Assembly (NCBI RefSeq): GCF_021025955.1
Contig: NZ_JAJNCL010000010.1
Location: forward strand, 124,001 to 188,000
DNA: 64,000 nucleotides
Direction of reading: 5' to 3'
Origin: Rhodococcus qingshengii
Lineage (GTDB): Bacteria > Actinomycetota > Actinomycetes > Mycobacteriales > Mycobacteriaceae
The notes beneath the pieces were generated by a model that worked only from the letters and a program-made list of their open reading frames with translations, was not told the origin of the DNA and searched no databases. Below, in pieces: positions 28,149 to 36,333 of this stretch. Both the position numbers and the translations under genes were made by a program. The stretch's first letter is position 1, and every line of letters begins with the position of its first letter.

Positions 28149-28180
28149 AAGTCCCCGACCAGTTTTGGTCGGGGACTTTT
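28149..28180 (+). terminator. Rho-independent terminator of tRNA-Ser(GGA)
   Basis: Stem AAGTCCCCGACCA / TGGTCGGGGACTT with a four-base loop followed by TTT, starting 3 bases after the tRNA. Confidence 0.9.
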
Positions 28181-28222
28181 TCTTTGTCGCGAAGCATCGC
28201 CAGGCCGCGCTACTGTCGCCGA

Positions 28223-28663
28223 ATGCCTCCCTCGACAACTGGCCGCGTCATCGCAGCAGGTACCGGCCTTGCGCTGAGTGCACTTGTCGACGCACCCGTG
28301 AAAAAGTGGATGCCTCGCTACCGAACGCCGTCGTACGCCGCCGGCCTCATTGTTGCGGCGGCCGTTTATCCCGTGGCTCGACAGGGACAAGCCCGGTTGG
28401 GGAGCACGATCGACGTCTCCATTCCCACCCGCGAATGGAGTGCAGTGGCCGCAACTTTTGCGGTCTTTTTCGGCGCACTTGTTCTGCCGTCGAGTTCCGC
28501 ACGGCGACTGGTTGCAGCAAGCTGGGCCATCCATCCGATTTTCGACCTACTTCACGAGCGTGGTCCGGACTCACGCCTGCCGGATTGGTACCCCGCAATA
28601 TGCGCGGGATACGACCTCGGCGTCGCTGGGCTTCTTGCTGTCGAACCACGCAATATCGTTTGA
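28223..28663 (+). CDS. Small hydrophobic protein of unknown function
   Basis: A 146-residue protein with ~4 hydrophobic segments (VIAAGTGLALSALVDA, AAGLIVAAAVYPVA, AVAATFAVFFGALVLP, YPAICAGYDLGVAGLLAV) and a conserved-looking AASWAIHPIFDLLHERGPDSRLPDWYP segment. I do not recognise the family. The start is ATG 28223; earlier in-frame codons overlap the tRNA and its terminator. Coding is supported by GC-rich third positions and lack of competing frames. Confidence 0.7.
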   Translation: MPPSTTGRVIAAGTGLALSALVDAPVKKWMPRYRTPSYAAGLIVAAAVYPVARQGQARLGSTIDVSIPTREWSAVAATFAVFFGALVLPSSSARRLVAASWAIHPIFDLLHERGPDSRLPDWYPAICAGYDLGVAGLLAVEPRNIV

Positions 28664-28717
28664 CAGACGCACGAACCCGAGGACACACTCCGTCCAACCC
28701 AACAATCGGGAGTACGC

Positions 28718-29536
28718 GTGATTGCCGGCCAGACCAATCTGCTCGCGGATTGCAGCAGTTGCTTCGGCCTGTGCTGTGTCGCACTCCCCTTTTCCAAGTC
28801 CTCCGACTTCGCAACCAACAAGAATGCCGGCGACCCCTGCAAGAACCTGCAGCAGGATTTCCGTTGCGGCATTCACACCGGATTGCGAAAGAAGGGCTTC
28901 ACCGGTTGCACCGTCTACGACTGTTTCGGTGCGGGACAGAAGGTTTCACAGCAGACCTACGACGGCATCAGCTGGCGTGATGCCCCGGAGACCGCGTCAG
29001 ACATGTTCGAAACCTTCCCTGTCGTACGCCAGTTGCACGAACTGCTCTGGTATCTCGCCGAAGCCCGCTCGCTGAAGCAAACCCACTCGATACGGAAGGA
29101 ACTCGACGCAGTACTCGTGGAGACGGAAAACCTGACCAACGGCACGCCTTCGCAAATCCAAGCCGTCGACGTCTCAGCACACCGAGCGGCAGTCAACACA
29201 CTGCTCTTGCAGACGAGTGACCTTGTGCGCTCCCCTGTCTCGGGCAAGAAGGGGCGCAAACTCGACCACCGCGGCGCGGACCTCATCGGAGCCAAGTTTC
29301 GTGGTTCCGATCTACGTGGTGCCAACTTTCGCGGGAGTTATCTGATCGGTGCAGACCTCCGAGACTGCGAACTCGATCGAGCCGATCTGATCGGTGCAGA
29401 CTTACGCGGCACCGACATTCGTGGCGCGAAACTCCGCGGCAGTATCTTTCTCACTCAGTTCCAGATCAACGCGGCGATCGGCGATTCGGCTACCACGCTT
29501 CCCGATTCGCTGACCCGCCCCAGCCACTGGGCCTGA
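28718..29536 (+). CDS. Pentapeptide-repeat protein with N-terminal cysteine-rich domain
   Basis: A 272-residue protein. Residues 1-~75 are Cys-rich (CSSCFGLCC, DPCKNL, FRCGI, GCTVYDCFG: nine cysteines), probably metal-binding. Residues ~95-180 are helical. Residues ~183-250 form a pentapeptide right-handed helix (ADLIGAKFRGSDLRGANFRGS...). Pentapeptide folds can mimic DNA or act as binding scaffolds. The Cys-rich plus pentapeptide architecture occurs in other actinobacteria, but I know no assigned function. Start GTG 28718 with GGGAG upstream. Confidence 0.85.
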   Translation: MIAGQTNLLADCSSCFGLCCVALPFSKSSDFATNKNAGDPCKNLQQDFRCGIHTGLRKKGFTGCTVYDCFGAGQKVSQQTYDGISWRDAPETASDMFETFPVVRQLHELLWYLAEARSLKQTHSIRKELDAVLVETENLTNGTPSQIQAVDVSAHRAAVNTLLLQTSDLVRSPVSGKKGRKLDHRGADLIGAKFRGSDLRGANFRGSYLIGADLRDCELDRADLIGADLRGTDIRGAKLRGSIFLTQFQINAAIGDSATTLPDSLTRPSHWA

Positions 29537-29861
29537 GCGTGAGCCTGAGCCCGACTGTCAACTCCGTCGACGGAGAACCACCTTGTTGGCTTCGGGATCG
29601 ACGGACACCCACGGCGGGTCACCGTCGGTTCCGTCCTCGCGATGCATCAACGCAATCTGCCGTTGCTCGAATTCGTGGTGCTTGGAGCCCTGAAACAGCG
29701 CGGCGACCTCGCGAACAGAGTGCCCATGAAAAAAGTTTAGCGACGAACGCCGCTCGTTCCCGCAACTGTCGATCGGACACTTTATATCTGGTCCCGCGGT
29801 CGATGATCTGCCACAATGCAAGCCGTTACGACTAGTAACACCTTCGGGGGGAGGATTTCAC
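29537..29861. other. Intergenic region with possible small minus-strand reading frame
   Basis: About 325 bp. The part nearest the response regulator holds its strong ribosome site (GGGGGGAGG at ~29846-29854). Between 29558 and ~29730 the minus strand has a coding-like frame (VREVAALFQGSKHHEFEQRQIALMHRED... WVSVDPEANKVVLRRRS). Its only close ATG (29727) is in another frame, so a real small gene would need an upstream start or carries a frameshift. A leftward TATAAAGT lies near 29780. Confidence 0.5.
29558..29821 (-). CDS. Possible small protein (low confidence)
   Basis: An 87-codon open frame whose last ~60 codons have Rhodococcus-like GC3 and a plausible basic C-terminus (PPWVSVDPEANKVVLRRRS). 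The first ~27 codons look non-coding. If real, translation probably starts internally, or the gene is disrupted. I do not recognise a family. Confidence 0.3.
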   Translation of the reverse strand: MHCGRSSTAGPDIKCPIDSCGNERRSSLNFFHGHSVREVAALFQGSKHHEFEQRQIALMHREDGTDGDPPWVSVDPEANKVVLRRRS

Positions 29862-30533
29862 GTGAGCTTGATACTTGCAGCTACCGATCGTTCGGATCTT
29901 GTCCAGACACTCGGTACCGAATTAGTATATTTCGGGCACCAGATACAGCTCGTCCGCACTGGGCGCCGCCTACTCGACGACCTGGACACCGATAGTTTCG
30001 ATATTGCCGTGATCGACCTTCTGCTGCCGGACATCGACGGCTACGAGATCGCACGACAGATCCGCCTGCGCAGTTCGATGCCGATCATGATGTTGGTGGA
30101 CACCCGTGAGGACATCGACGAAGCACCACACCGCGCCGTCTCGGACTTTGTAATGAGCCCGATCGATTCTCAGGCGCTCGATCTTCGGGTCACCGCGGTC
30201 CTTCGCGAAACCGCACATCCGAGTGCCGGCAAACACCAACGTCACGGTGATTTGCTCCTCGATCGACGTGCGATGACGGCGACGATGGGCGGAAAGCTGC
30301 TGGTCCTCAGTCGGACCGAATGGCGAGTACTCCTGGAACTGTCGACCGAGCCTGGGCGTGTGTACTCGCGTGATCACCTGATCCGAAGCGTCTGGGGTTC
30401 CGCCCACGAAAAGACGCGTGCGGTCGACGCGACGATTCTCAGCCTGCGGTCCAAACTCGAATCCGATCCCGCGAAACCGAAATACATCAAAACCATCCGG
30501 GGGTTCGGATACCGCTTCGGCCCGGTCGACTGA
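29862..30533 (+). CDS. Orphan OmpR-type response regulator with degenerate receiver
   Basis: A 223-residue protein: receiver (1-~115) then a winged-helix domain (~125-223, LVLSRTEWRVLLELSTEPGRVYSRDHLI...IKTIRGFGYRFG). The phosphoacceptor Asp52 (IDLLLPDIDG) is present. The N-terminal acidic pair is replaced by AATD, the switch Thr position by Val (MLVDTRED), and the conserved Lys by Ser99 (FVMSPID). Such receivers often work without phosphorylation. No histidine kinase gene adjoins it. Start GTG 29862 behind a strong GGGGGGAGG. Confidence 0.87.
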   Translation: MSLILAATDRSDLVQTLGTELVYFGHQIQLVRTGRRLLDDLDTDSFDIAVIDLLLPDIDGYEIARQIRLRSSMPIMMLVDTREDIDEAPHRAVSDFVMSPIDSQALDLRVTAVLRETAHPSAGKHQRHGDLLLDRRAMTATMGGKLLVLSRTEWRVLLELSTEPGRVYSRDHLIRSVWGSAHEKTRAVDATILSLRSKLESDPAKPKYIKTIRGFGYRFGPVD

Positions 30534-30572
30534 ACTCGCCTTCGTGTCGGTGACGCTCGATAAGCTCTTGTC

Positions 30573-31352
30573 ATGGGTTGGTACACACCACAATCGGTCG
30601 CCCCGGATCTCTCCGACGTCCTGGTGTGCGGCTGGACGGCGTGTGCAGAAGGCGAGCACCTCCTCGTGCCCGATGCCTGCATGGACGTGCTGTGGATACG
30701 TGGCGTCGGCATCCGCGTCTGCGGCCCGGAAACCGCTGCGTGGTCGTTCACTCTTCCGCCAGGAACACGCTCCGTGGGTGTTCGATTCCGCCCTGGATCA
30801 GCCTCGCCCATGCTGCGAACTTCGGCGTCCGAGCTTCGGGGCTCTCGCGCGGACCTCAGCAATGTAACCGACGCACGTACAGAACGAATACTGTTGAACC
30901 GCTTGGAAAATTCCGAAGACCACGAACAGGTCTCCATCCTCGAAGATGCTGTTCGAAGTTGGGCAAGTTCGAGTTTCCGTCACGATCCGGTGATCAACCA
31001 TGTTCGCACCGCACTGTCCGAACATTCGTGGAATGTCAGCTCTCTCGCCGACGCCGCTGCACTGACGTCACGCCAACTCCAGCGTCGATGCAACGACGCC
31101 TTCGGATACGGTCCTGCGACTCTGCGCGCGATCTTGCGTCTCCAGCGCTTCATGGCACTCGCTCGCAGTCGACCCGCGTTGGGACTCGCTGAATCCGCTG
31201 CCCACTGCGGATTCAGCGATCAGGCCCACTTGACGCGTGAATGCCGCCGAATCTCGTCGCTGACCCCGGCGGCTCTACTCCGAACCCAAGCCCCCGACTG
31301 GCACGGGTCGGATACCGTCGTCGCTCTGACCGAGGGAGACGCGGTCGCATAG
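30573..31352 (+). CDS. AraC family transcriptional regulator
   Basis: A 259-residue protein. The N-terminal sensor (~1-130) is of the DUF6597 kind (LVPDACMDVLWIRG...PPGTRSVGVRFRPG). The C-terminal AraC HTH (~150-245) has WNVSSLADAAALTSRQLQRRCNDAFGYGPATLRAILRLQRF and a second helix-turn-helix AESAAHCGFSDQAHLTRECRRISSLTPAAL. Start ATG 30573, 39 bp after the response regulator. The target is unknown. Confidence 0.85.
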   Translation: MGWYTPQSVAPDLSDVLVCGWTACAEGEHLLVPDACMDVLWIRGVGIRVCGPETAAWSFTLPPGTRSVGVRFRPGSASPMLRTSASELRGSRADLSNVTDARTERILLNRLENSEDHEQVSILEDAVRSWASSSFRHDPVINHVRTALSEHSWNVSSLADAAALTSRQLQRRCNDAFGYGPATLRAILRLQRFMALARSRPALGLAESAAHCGFSDQAHLTRECRRISSLTPAALLRTQAPDWHGSDTVVALTEGDAVA

Positions 31353-31375
31353 TCGCGACCGTCGCCCCCGGGCCG

Positions 31376-32665
31376 TCACTTTTGACTGAAAAGTGTCCTG
31401 GCCGACCACAGGCCGCCGAGGGAAAGAACTGCGACCGTCATGTAGTAGTAACTCGGAGCGTCGAGCGAGCCTGTTGTACTGATCAACCAGGTCAAGACCA
31501 ACGGCGCGATTCCGCCGAGCAGGGTCACGCCGAGGTTGTACGACAACGACATCCCGGTAGCGCGAATCTCCGCAGGAAACAACGAACTCATCAAGGCAGG
31601 CAATGGGCCGAAGGCAAACGCCATGATGACGCCCAGGGCTGAAACAACCAGGACGAGCGTCAGAGTCGACGGGTGATCGACCATCAATTTGAAGAGCGGC
31701 CAGGCCAAGACGATTGCCGCGACGGCGGCCCAGGTCATGACTCTCGCAGGCCCGACCCGGTCTGCAAGATGACCGATCAACGGCACAGTGATCAAGGTGA
31801 CCAGTCCGGCGACGATACCGCCGAGATAGCCGGCAGAGGCGGATACTCCGAGATTCTTCACGGCAAACGTCGGCATGTACAAGATGAGATAGATCGAGAT
31901 AGTCGCGACGCCGACTACTGCGGCACCGGTGAGCACCCGGCCGAGATGCCTGGTCAGCGTCGTCTTCAGGGGGGCTTTATCCGGGACGCTCGTCTTGAAA
32001 TCGTCCGTTTCGTCGAGCTTGGCACGGATGTAGAGACCGACCGGGCCGACGATGATGCCGAAGAAGAACGGAACGCGCCAGCCCCAAGAGTAGAGCGCTT
32101 CATGCGAGAGATGGGTGTTGAGCACGTAACCGAACAACGACGCCAGGAACACCGAGGCACCTTGGCTCGCTACCTGCCAGGAAGAGTAGAACGCCTTCTT
32201 GTGTGGAGCAGTTTCCACGAGGAAGGTTGTAGCAGTACCGAATTCACCGCCTGCGGAGAACCCTTGAATGAGTCGCGAAACCAGGATGACGACGCCGGCC
32301 CACGGCCCGATCATCGAGGTCGTCGGCGCCACGGCCATGATGAGCGTGCCGATCATCATCAGCATCATCGTCAACGTCAAGGCGTTCTTGCGCCCGCGAC
32401 GGTCGGCGTAGCTGCCGAGAACCATCCCGCCCAGTGGCCGGATGACGTACGAGATTGCGAACGTCGCAAACGTCAGTATCAATCCGAGTGTGTTGTCGCC
32501 ACCGGGAAAGAAGTTATGGGCGATGACCACTGCGAATGACGCGTAGACGATGACGTCGAACCACTCGAGCGCAGCGCCGAGTGAGCTGCTGATCACCGCC
32601 TTGCGAGCAGCGGCCAGGCGTTCCGGAGTGACAGTTCCGGAGGTTGGCGTAGTTGCCGTGGACAT
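31376..32665 (-). CDS. MFS transporter, metabolite:H+ symporter (MHS) family
   Basis: A 429-residue protein with 12 membrane segments. Signature features are SLGAALEWFDVIVYASFA in TM1, GGMVLGSYADRRGRKNAL (A-motif) and SRLIQGFSAGGEFGTATTFLVETAP. MHS carriers import organic acids, proline/betaine or dicarboxylates. The start ATG 32665 has AAGGAA at 8 bases; the longer open frame overlaps the neighbouring gene. It lies 28 bp after the M20 peptidase gene, forming a two-gene transport-and-hydrolysis operon. Confidence 0.9.
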   Translation of the reverse strand: MSTATTPTSGTVTPERLAAARKAVISSSLGAALEWFDVIVYASFAVVIAHNFFPGGDNTLGLILTFATFAISYVIRPLGGMVLGSYADRRGRKNALTLTMMLMMIGTLIMAVAPTTSMIGPWAGVVILVSRLIQGFSAGGEFGTATTFLVETAPHKKAFYSSWQVASQGASVFLASLFGYVLNTHLSHEALYSWGWRVPFFFGIIVGPVGLYIRAKLDETDDFKTSVPDKAPLKTTLTRHLGRVLTGAAVVGVATISIYLILYMPTFAVKNLGVSASAGYLGGIVAGLVTLITVPLIGHLADRVGPARVMTWAAVAAIVLAWPLFKLMVDHPSTLTLVLVVSALGVIMAFAFGPLPALMSSLFPAEIRATGMSLSYNLGVTLLGGIAPLVLTWLISTTGSLDAPSYYYMTVAVLSLGGLWSARTLFSQK

Positions 32666-32693
32666 AGGTTTCCTTAGGGGATTAGGGGGTGGA

Positions 32694-33881
32694 TCAGGCG
32701 CGGGCGTGAGCGATGACGCTCCGAACGAACTGCTCGCACTGTGCCAATTGGTCAAGTGTCACGTACTCGTCGGGTGCATGCGCCTGCGTGATGCTTCCCG
32801 GCCCACACACGACAGTGGGGACACCGATACTCGCGAACATCCCGGCCTCGGTGGCATACGCGACCTTTTCGTCCGAGGGTCGACCACCCCATTGTTCGAC
32901 CAGTGCGGCCGCCGAAGCATTCGCATCCGTCTCCAGGGGAGGAACCGAGGCCGACACGTGCATCGTTACGGAGGCTGACGGGTTTTCTTCCTGCATCAGG
33001 TTCTCGATCCGATTCGCCTCGGCGGCAAAGCGTTCGAGCAAATCTGCGGCGCCAGCTGAGCTGATGCTCCTGAATTCGAACGTGATGGAGCAATCCTCGG
33101 GCACTGTATTCACTGCTATTCCGCCGGACACGAGATTGACCGAGCATGTTGTCCAGGCCACGTCGAATGCGTCGTCGTACGGGCCGGACGCACGGAGCTC
33201 GTCGGCCACGCTTCTGACGAATCGAATCAACTCGGCGCCGTATTCGATTGCGTTCACTCCTTGTGGAGTGAGCGACGAGTGAGCCGAAACGCCCTGCAGA
33301 TCAACACGTATGACGTTCATCGACTTGTGCGCGCGAATGACTCGCATCTCCGACGGCTCTCCGACAATGCACACCTCAGGTCGCAGGCCCCGGGTACCGA
33401 TCTCCTCGACCAACCCCGCGGCACCGATGCAGCCGACTTCTTCGTCGTAGGAGAACGCAAAGTGAATCGGCTTCGCCAGCGGCCGACCAACGATGTCGGG
33501 GATCGAAGCGACGACAATCCCGATGAACGACTTCATGTCGCACGTGCCACGTCCGTACAGACTTCCGTCGCGAATTTCGGGGGCGAAGGGGTCGCTGCTC
33601 CAGTCTTGATCGTCGACCGGCACAACGTCTGTGTGGCCGGAGAACATCACACCACCGGAAGTACTTCCGTCAGGAGGCGTGAACGTGGCCAACAAGTTGA
33701 GCTTCGTTCCCTCGTCATCGGGAACAAGTATCGGCTCAACGCCGTGGCGACGTAGTTCCGCAGCGACGAGATCGATCAACGGTCGATTGCTCAGGGCACT
33801 CGTCGTATCGATACCGATGAGGCGCTTCACCCACTCGAGGCTTCTCTCGGTCGGAACGGCGGACAACGTGGTGGACGGCAT
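32694..33881 (-). CDS. M20 family deacylase, ArgE/DapE-like
   Basis: A 395-residue di-zinc hydrolase: SGHTDVVPVD (first His/Asp), LYGRGTCDMKS (bridging Asp), SYDEEVGCIGA (catalytic and ligand Glu), AHSSLTPQGVNAIEY dimerisation-lid region and the last His in ITQAHAPDEYV. It belongs to the acetylornithine deacetylase ArgE branch and should remove an N-acyl group from an amino acid. Genes for arginine synthesis are not nearby, and the partner MHS importer suggests scavenging of an N-acyl amino acid. The start ATG 33881 is preceded by AGGAG. It is divergent from the double-Lrp regulator. Confidence 0.88.
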   Translation of the reverse strand: MPSTTLSAVPTERSLEWVKRLIGIDTTSALSNRPLIDLVAAELRRHGVEPILVPDDEGTKLNLLATFTPPDGSTSGGVMFSGHTDVVPVDDQDWSSDPFAPEIRDGSLYGRGTCDMKSFIGIVVASIPDIVGRPLAKPIHFAFSYDEEVGCIGAAGLVEEIGTRGLRPEVCIVGEPSEMRVIRAHKSMNVIRVDLQGVSAHSSLTPQGVNAIEYGAELIRFVRSVADELRASGPYDDAFDVAWTTCSVNLVSGGIAVNTVPEDCSITFEFRSISSAGAADLLERFAAEANRIENLMQEENPSASVTMHVSASVPPLETDANASAAALVEQWGGRPSDEKVAYATEAGMFASIGVPTVVCGPGSITQAHAPDEYVTLDQLAQCEQFVRSVIAHARA

Positions 33882-33989
33882 CAGGATTCTCCTCTCACAG
33901 CAGGAACACGGTGGGCACTCGCCGCCGCGTTCTGCCCTTCGAGCATGAATGAAGTGATCCCAGACACAATGAAGATGCACGATACTTGC

Positions 33990-35060
33990 ATGATGATCGA
34001 ACAAACGCAGGATTCCGCCGTACTCGACGACGTTGACCTCGCCCTGATCAATTGCCTGCAACTCGACCCACGAGCGTCGTGGCGCACGGTTGGTGACGCG
34101 CTCAAAGTCGATCCGGTCACCGTCGCACGGCGCTGGCAGCGGCTACAGGACTCCGGCACAGCCTGGGTCTCCGCGAGGGCAACCGGCCACGGCCGTCCGG
34201 AATCGTGTCTGGCATTCGTGGAAGTCGACTGCACGACTTCGCACGCCTTGGCGATTGCCGAACGACTCGCCCTCTGGCCGCAAGTGCTGAGCGTCGAACA
34301 CACAAGCGGCCCAGGCGACTTGACTCTTCTCGTCGAAGTCAGAGACATGGCTTTCCTGTCGCGCTTCATGCTTCGCTCGCTGGCGTCGGTGCCCGGAATC
34401 GTCAGTTCGCGTGCACATCTCGTCACCGAAGTCTTCGCGATCGGAGACGACTGGAAGTTGCAGGTACTCGATGCCACGCAGCGGGCGGTGATGACAGACC
34501 GGCCTGTGCGCTACAGATATGCACCGACGGATCAGCGCCATCACGGGAAGACGTTCGACGCGGTCGATCGCCGATTGATCTTGAAGCTGGGCGAGGACGG
34601 TCGATCATCGATTGCAGAGCTCACGGTCGGTACCGGCCTCAGCGAAAGTACGGTCAGGCGGCGCCTTGCCGAACTGACTTCGCGCAACCAGATCGTGTTC
34701 CGCTGCGACGTGTCACTGCCGTTGTCCGGTTGGCCTTTCGTGACCTGGGTGTGGGGATATGTCGATCCCACGGACCGGTCGACGATTCGTGCGCTGGTGG
34801 AACGAGTGCCAGGCATGCGCGTTTGCATGCGGATATCCGGAGGCCGCGCCAACACATTGCTCGCGATCGCCGCCCATTCCCTTCGTGAAACCCCCATTAC
34901 CGAGGTACAACTCGCCCAAGAGGCGCCGGGTCTGGTGGTGCTGAACAGATCGGTGGTGCTGAGATCCATGAAAAGGGTCGGCCGACTTCTCGATGACGAA
35001 GGAAAGAGTGCCGGTGTCGTACCGATGGATATCTGGGCGGACGCTCTGGAATTCGAGTGA
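33990..35060 (+). CDS. Double-module Lrp/AsnC family regulator
   Basis: A ~356-residue protein made of two tandem Lrp modules. HTH 1 is at ~14-55 (LDDVDLALINCLQLDPRASWRTVGDALKVDPVTVARRWQRL), with its RAM-like domain after it. HTH 2 begins near 190 (FDAVDRRLILKLGEDGRSSIAELTVGTGLSESTVRRRLAEL), with a second sensor domain. Such proteins act as built-in dimers. It is divergent from the M20-MHS operon and probably controls it in response to an amino acid. The start is uncertain: ATG 33990 or 33993, just downstream of a GATACT -10-like hexamer, so possibly leaderless; 33945 is also open. Confidence 0.85.
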   Translation: MMIEQTQDSAVLDDVDLALINCLQLDPRASWRTVGDALKVDPVTVARRWQRLQDSGTAWVSARATGHGRPESCLAFVEVDCTTSHALAIAERLALWPQVLSVEHTSGPGDLTLLVEVRDMAFLSRFMLRSLASVPGIVSSRAHLVTEVFAIGDDWKLQVLDATQRAVMTDRPVRYRYAPTDQRHHGKTFDAVDRRLILKLGEDGRSSIAELTVGTGLSESTVRRRLAELTSRNQIVFRCDVSLPLSGWPFVTWVWGYVDPTDRSTIRALVERVPGMRVCMRISGGRANTLLAIAAHSLRETPITEVQLAQEAPGLVVLNRSVVLRSMKRVGRLLDDEGKSAGVVPMDIWADALEFE

Positions 35061-35111
35061 ATGTCCGAAATAATCAATCACGATGCTCCGCGGCGGAGAA
35101 GGATCGACGTC

Positions 35112-35672
35112 ATGACTTCAACAGAGAACTCCCCCGCCCAACGCTATCGGGATCTGGCCGCCGAATTCACGGCGCGGATCGACGCCGTACCCGCAGATCG
35201 CTGGGACAACGATTCCCCCTGCGAGGGCTGGACCGCCCGCGACGTGGTGAGCCACGTGCTCGACAGCGAACGAGACATGGTCAAGGTAGTCGGCCTGGAA
35301 TTGGCGTCGGGCCCGTCGGTTGACGACGACCCGTCCGCAGCCTGGGCGGCCGTCCGCGATTCGATGCAGGAAATTCTGGACGATCCAGAAAAGTCCACCC
35401 TCGAATACGACGGGCACTTCGGCAGGACCAACCTCGGGGCCACGGTCGAAGGGTTTTTGTGTTTCGATCTGGTCATCCACGGTTGGGACCTCGCAGCCGC
35501 AACCGGTACCGATACGGCGATGCGAGACGCGGACGTGGACTGGGTGTCGGAGATCGCCGCGGGCCTGGGCGACTCGATCCGCATGAGCGGCGTATGCGGC
35601 CCGGAAATACAGGTTCCGGACAACGCTGACAAAGCGACGAAACTCCTTGCCTTCCTCGGTCGGAAAGCGTGA
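35112..35672 (+). CDS. DinB/mycothiol-isomerase-fold metal-binding protein (TIGR03086-like)
   Basis: A 186-residue four-helix protein with the trio of metal ligands expected for the DinB_2/MDMPI fold (SHVLDSERDM and FDLVIHGWDLAAATG). The CEGWTARDVVSHV motif is characteristic. Members may use mycothiol or a metal in thiol-transfer chemistry; no function is assigned to this subgroup. The start ATG 35112 has GGAGAAGG ahead of it. ATG 35061, directly after the Lrp stop, is an alternative that adds 17 residues. Confidence 0.85.
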   Translation: MTSTENSPAQRYRDLAAEFTARIDAVPADRWDNDSPCEGWTARDVVSHVLDSERDMVKVVGLELASGPSVDDDPSAAWAAVRDSMQEILDDPEKSTLEYDGHFGRTNLGATVEGFLCFDLVIHGWDLAAATGTDTAMRDADVDWVSEIAAGLGDSIRMSGVCGPEIQVPDNADKATKLLAFLGRKA

Positions 35673-35692
35673 AAAAGCACCCCTGACGTGCG

Positions 35693-35716
35693 CATTACTT
35701 CCATACACATGTAATG
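35693..35716. promoter_or_regulatory. Candidate autoregulatory dyad upstream of TetR/gluQ
   Basis: CATTAC and GTAATG form a 6-bp inverted repeat 12 bp apart, ending 8 bp before the TetR start. Position and symmetry suit an autorepressor site. Confidence 0.45.
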
Positions 35717-35723
35717 TCGCGGT

Positions 35724-36332
35724 ATGCCAGAGCGTCGAAAATCCTCCACGAGTCCAGACCTGCTTGCGGCGGCATTGTTCGACGTCGCCGCGGAATCCGG
35801 ACTGGAAAACGCCAGCGTCCGCGAGGTCGCAAAACGGGCGGGCGTCTCGATCGGCGCAGTGCAACATCATTTCTCGACCAAGGACGAGATGTTCGCATTC
35901 GCACTGCGAACACTCGTCGATCGATTGTTGACAAGACTGGCCGAGTCGTCCGCCGACGCGGATCCGCATACCTCTCTGTTCCAGGCACTCTCGCAACTGC
36001 TGCCCCTCGACGAACAACGCACGCGCGAGGCACATGTGCTCGCCGCATTTGCCGTGCGTGCCGCGACCAGTGAGTCACTCTCCGAAATCCGCCGGACAAC
36101 TCTGTTCACAATCCGCACCGGCATCTCGACGGTCCTGATCGGGATCGGAACCCCGGAAGCGGAAACCAGAGCGGCACTCCTACTTTCAACCGTAAACGGG
36201 TTGGCACTCGACGCACTCGGAAGCCCCGCCATGTATCCGCCGCAGTACCTCGATCACGCTTTGGAAACCGTAATCCGCCTCACCCTGCACGACGCCGAGA
36301 ACCCGCTCGCCTCCGTCGGGCTCGCCAGCTGA
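35724..36332 (+). CDS. TetR family regulator
   Basis: A 202-residue protein with N-terminal HTH (ENASVREVAKRAGVSIGAVQHHFSTKDEMF), of the BetI/PksA-like branch, and a TetR_C domain with TRAALLLSTVNGLALDALGSP. The stop is one base before the gluQ GTG, so the two are co-transcribed although functionally unrelated families. A short dyad lies in the promoter. Confidence 0.85.
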   Translation: MPERRKSSTSPDLLAAALFDVAAESGLENASVREVAKRAGVSIGAVQHHFSTKDEMFAFALRTLVDRLLTRLAESSADADPHTSLFQALSQLLPLDEQRTREAHVLAAFAVRAATSESLSEIRRTTLFTIRTGISTVLIGIGTPEAETRAALLLSTVNGLALDALGSPAMYPPQYLDHALETVIRLTLHDAENPLASVGLAS

Positions 36333-36333
36333 C

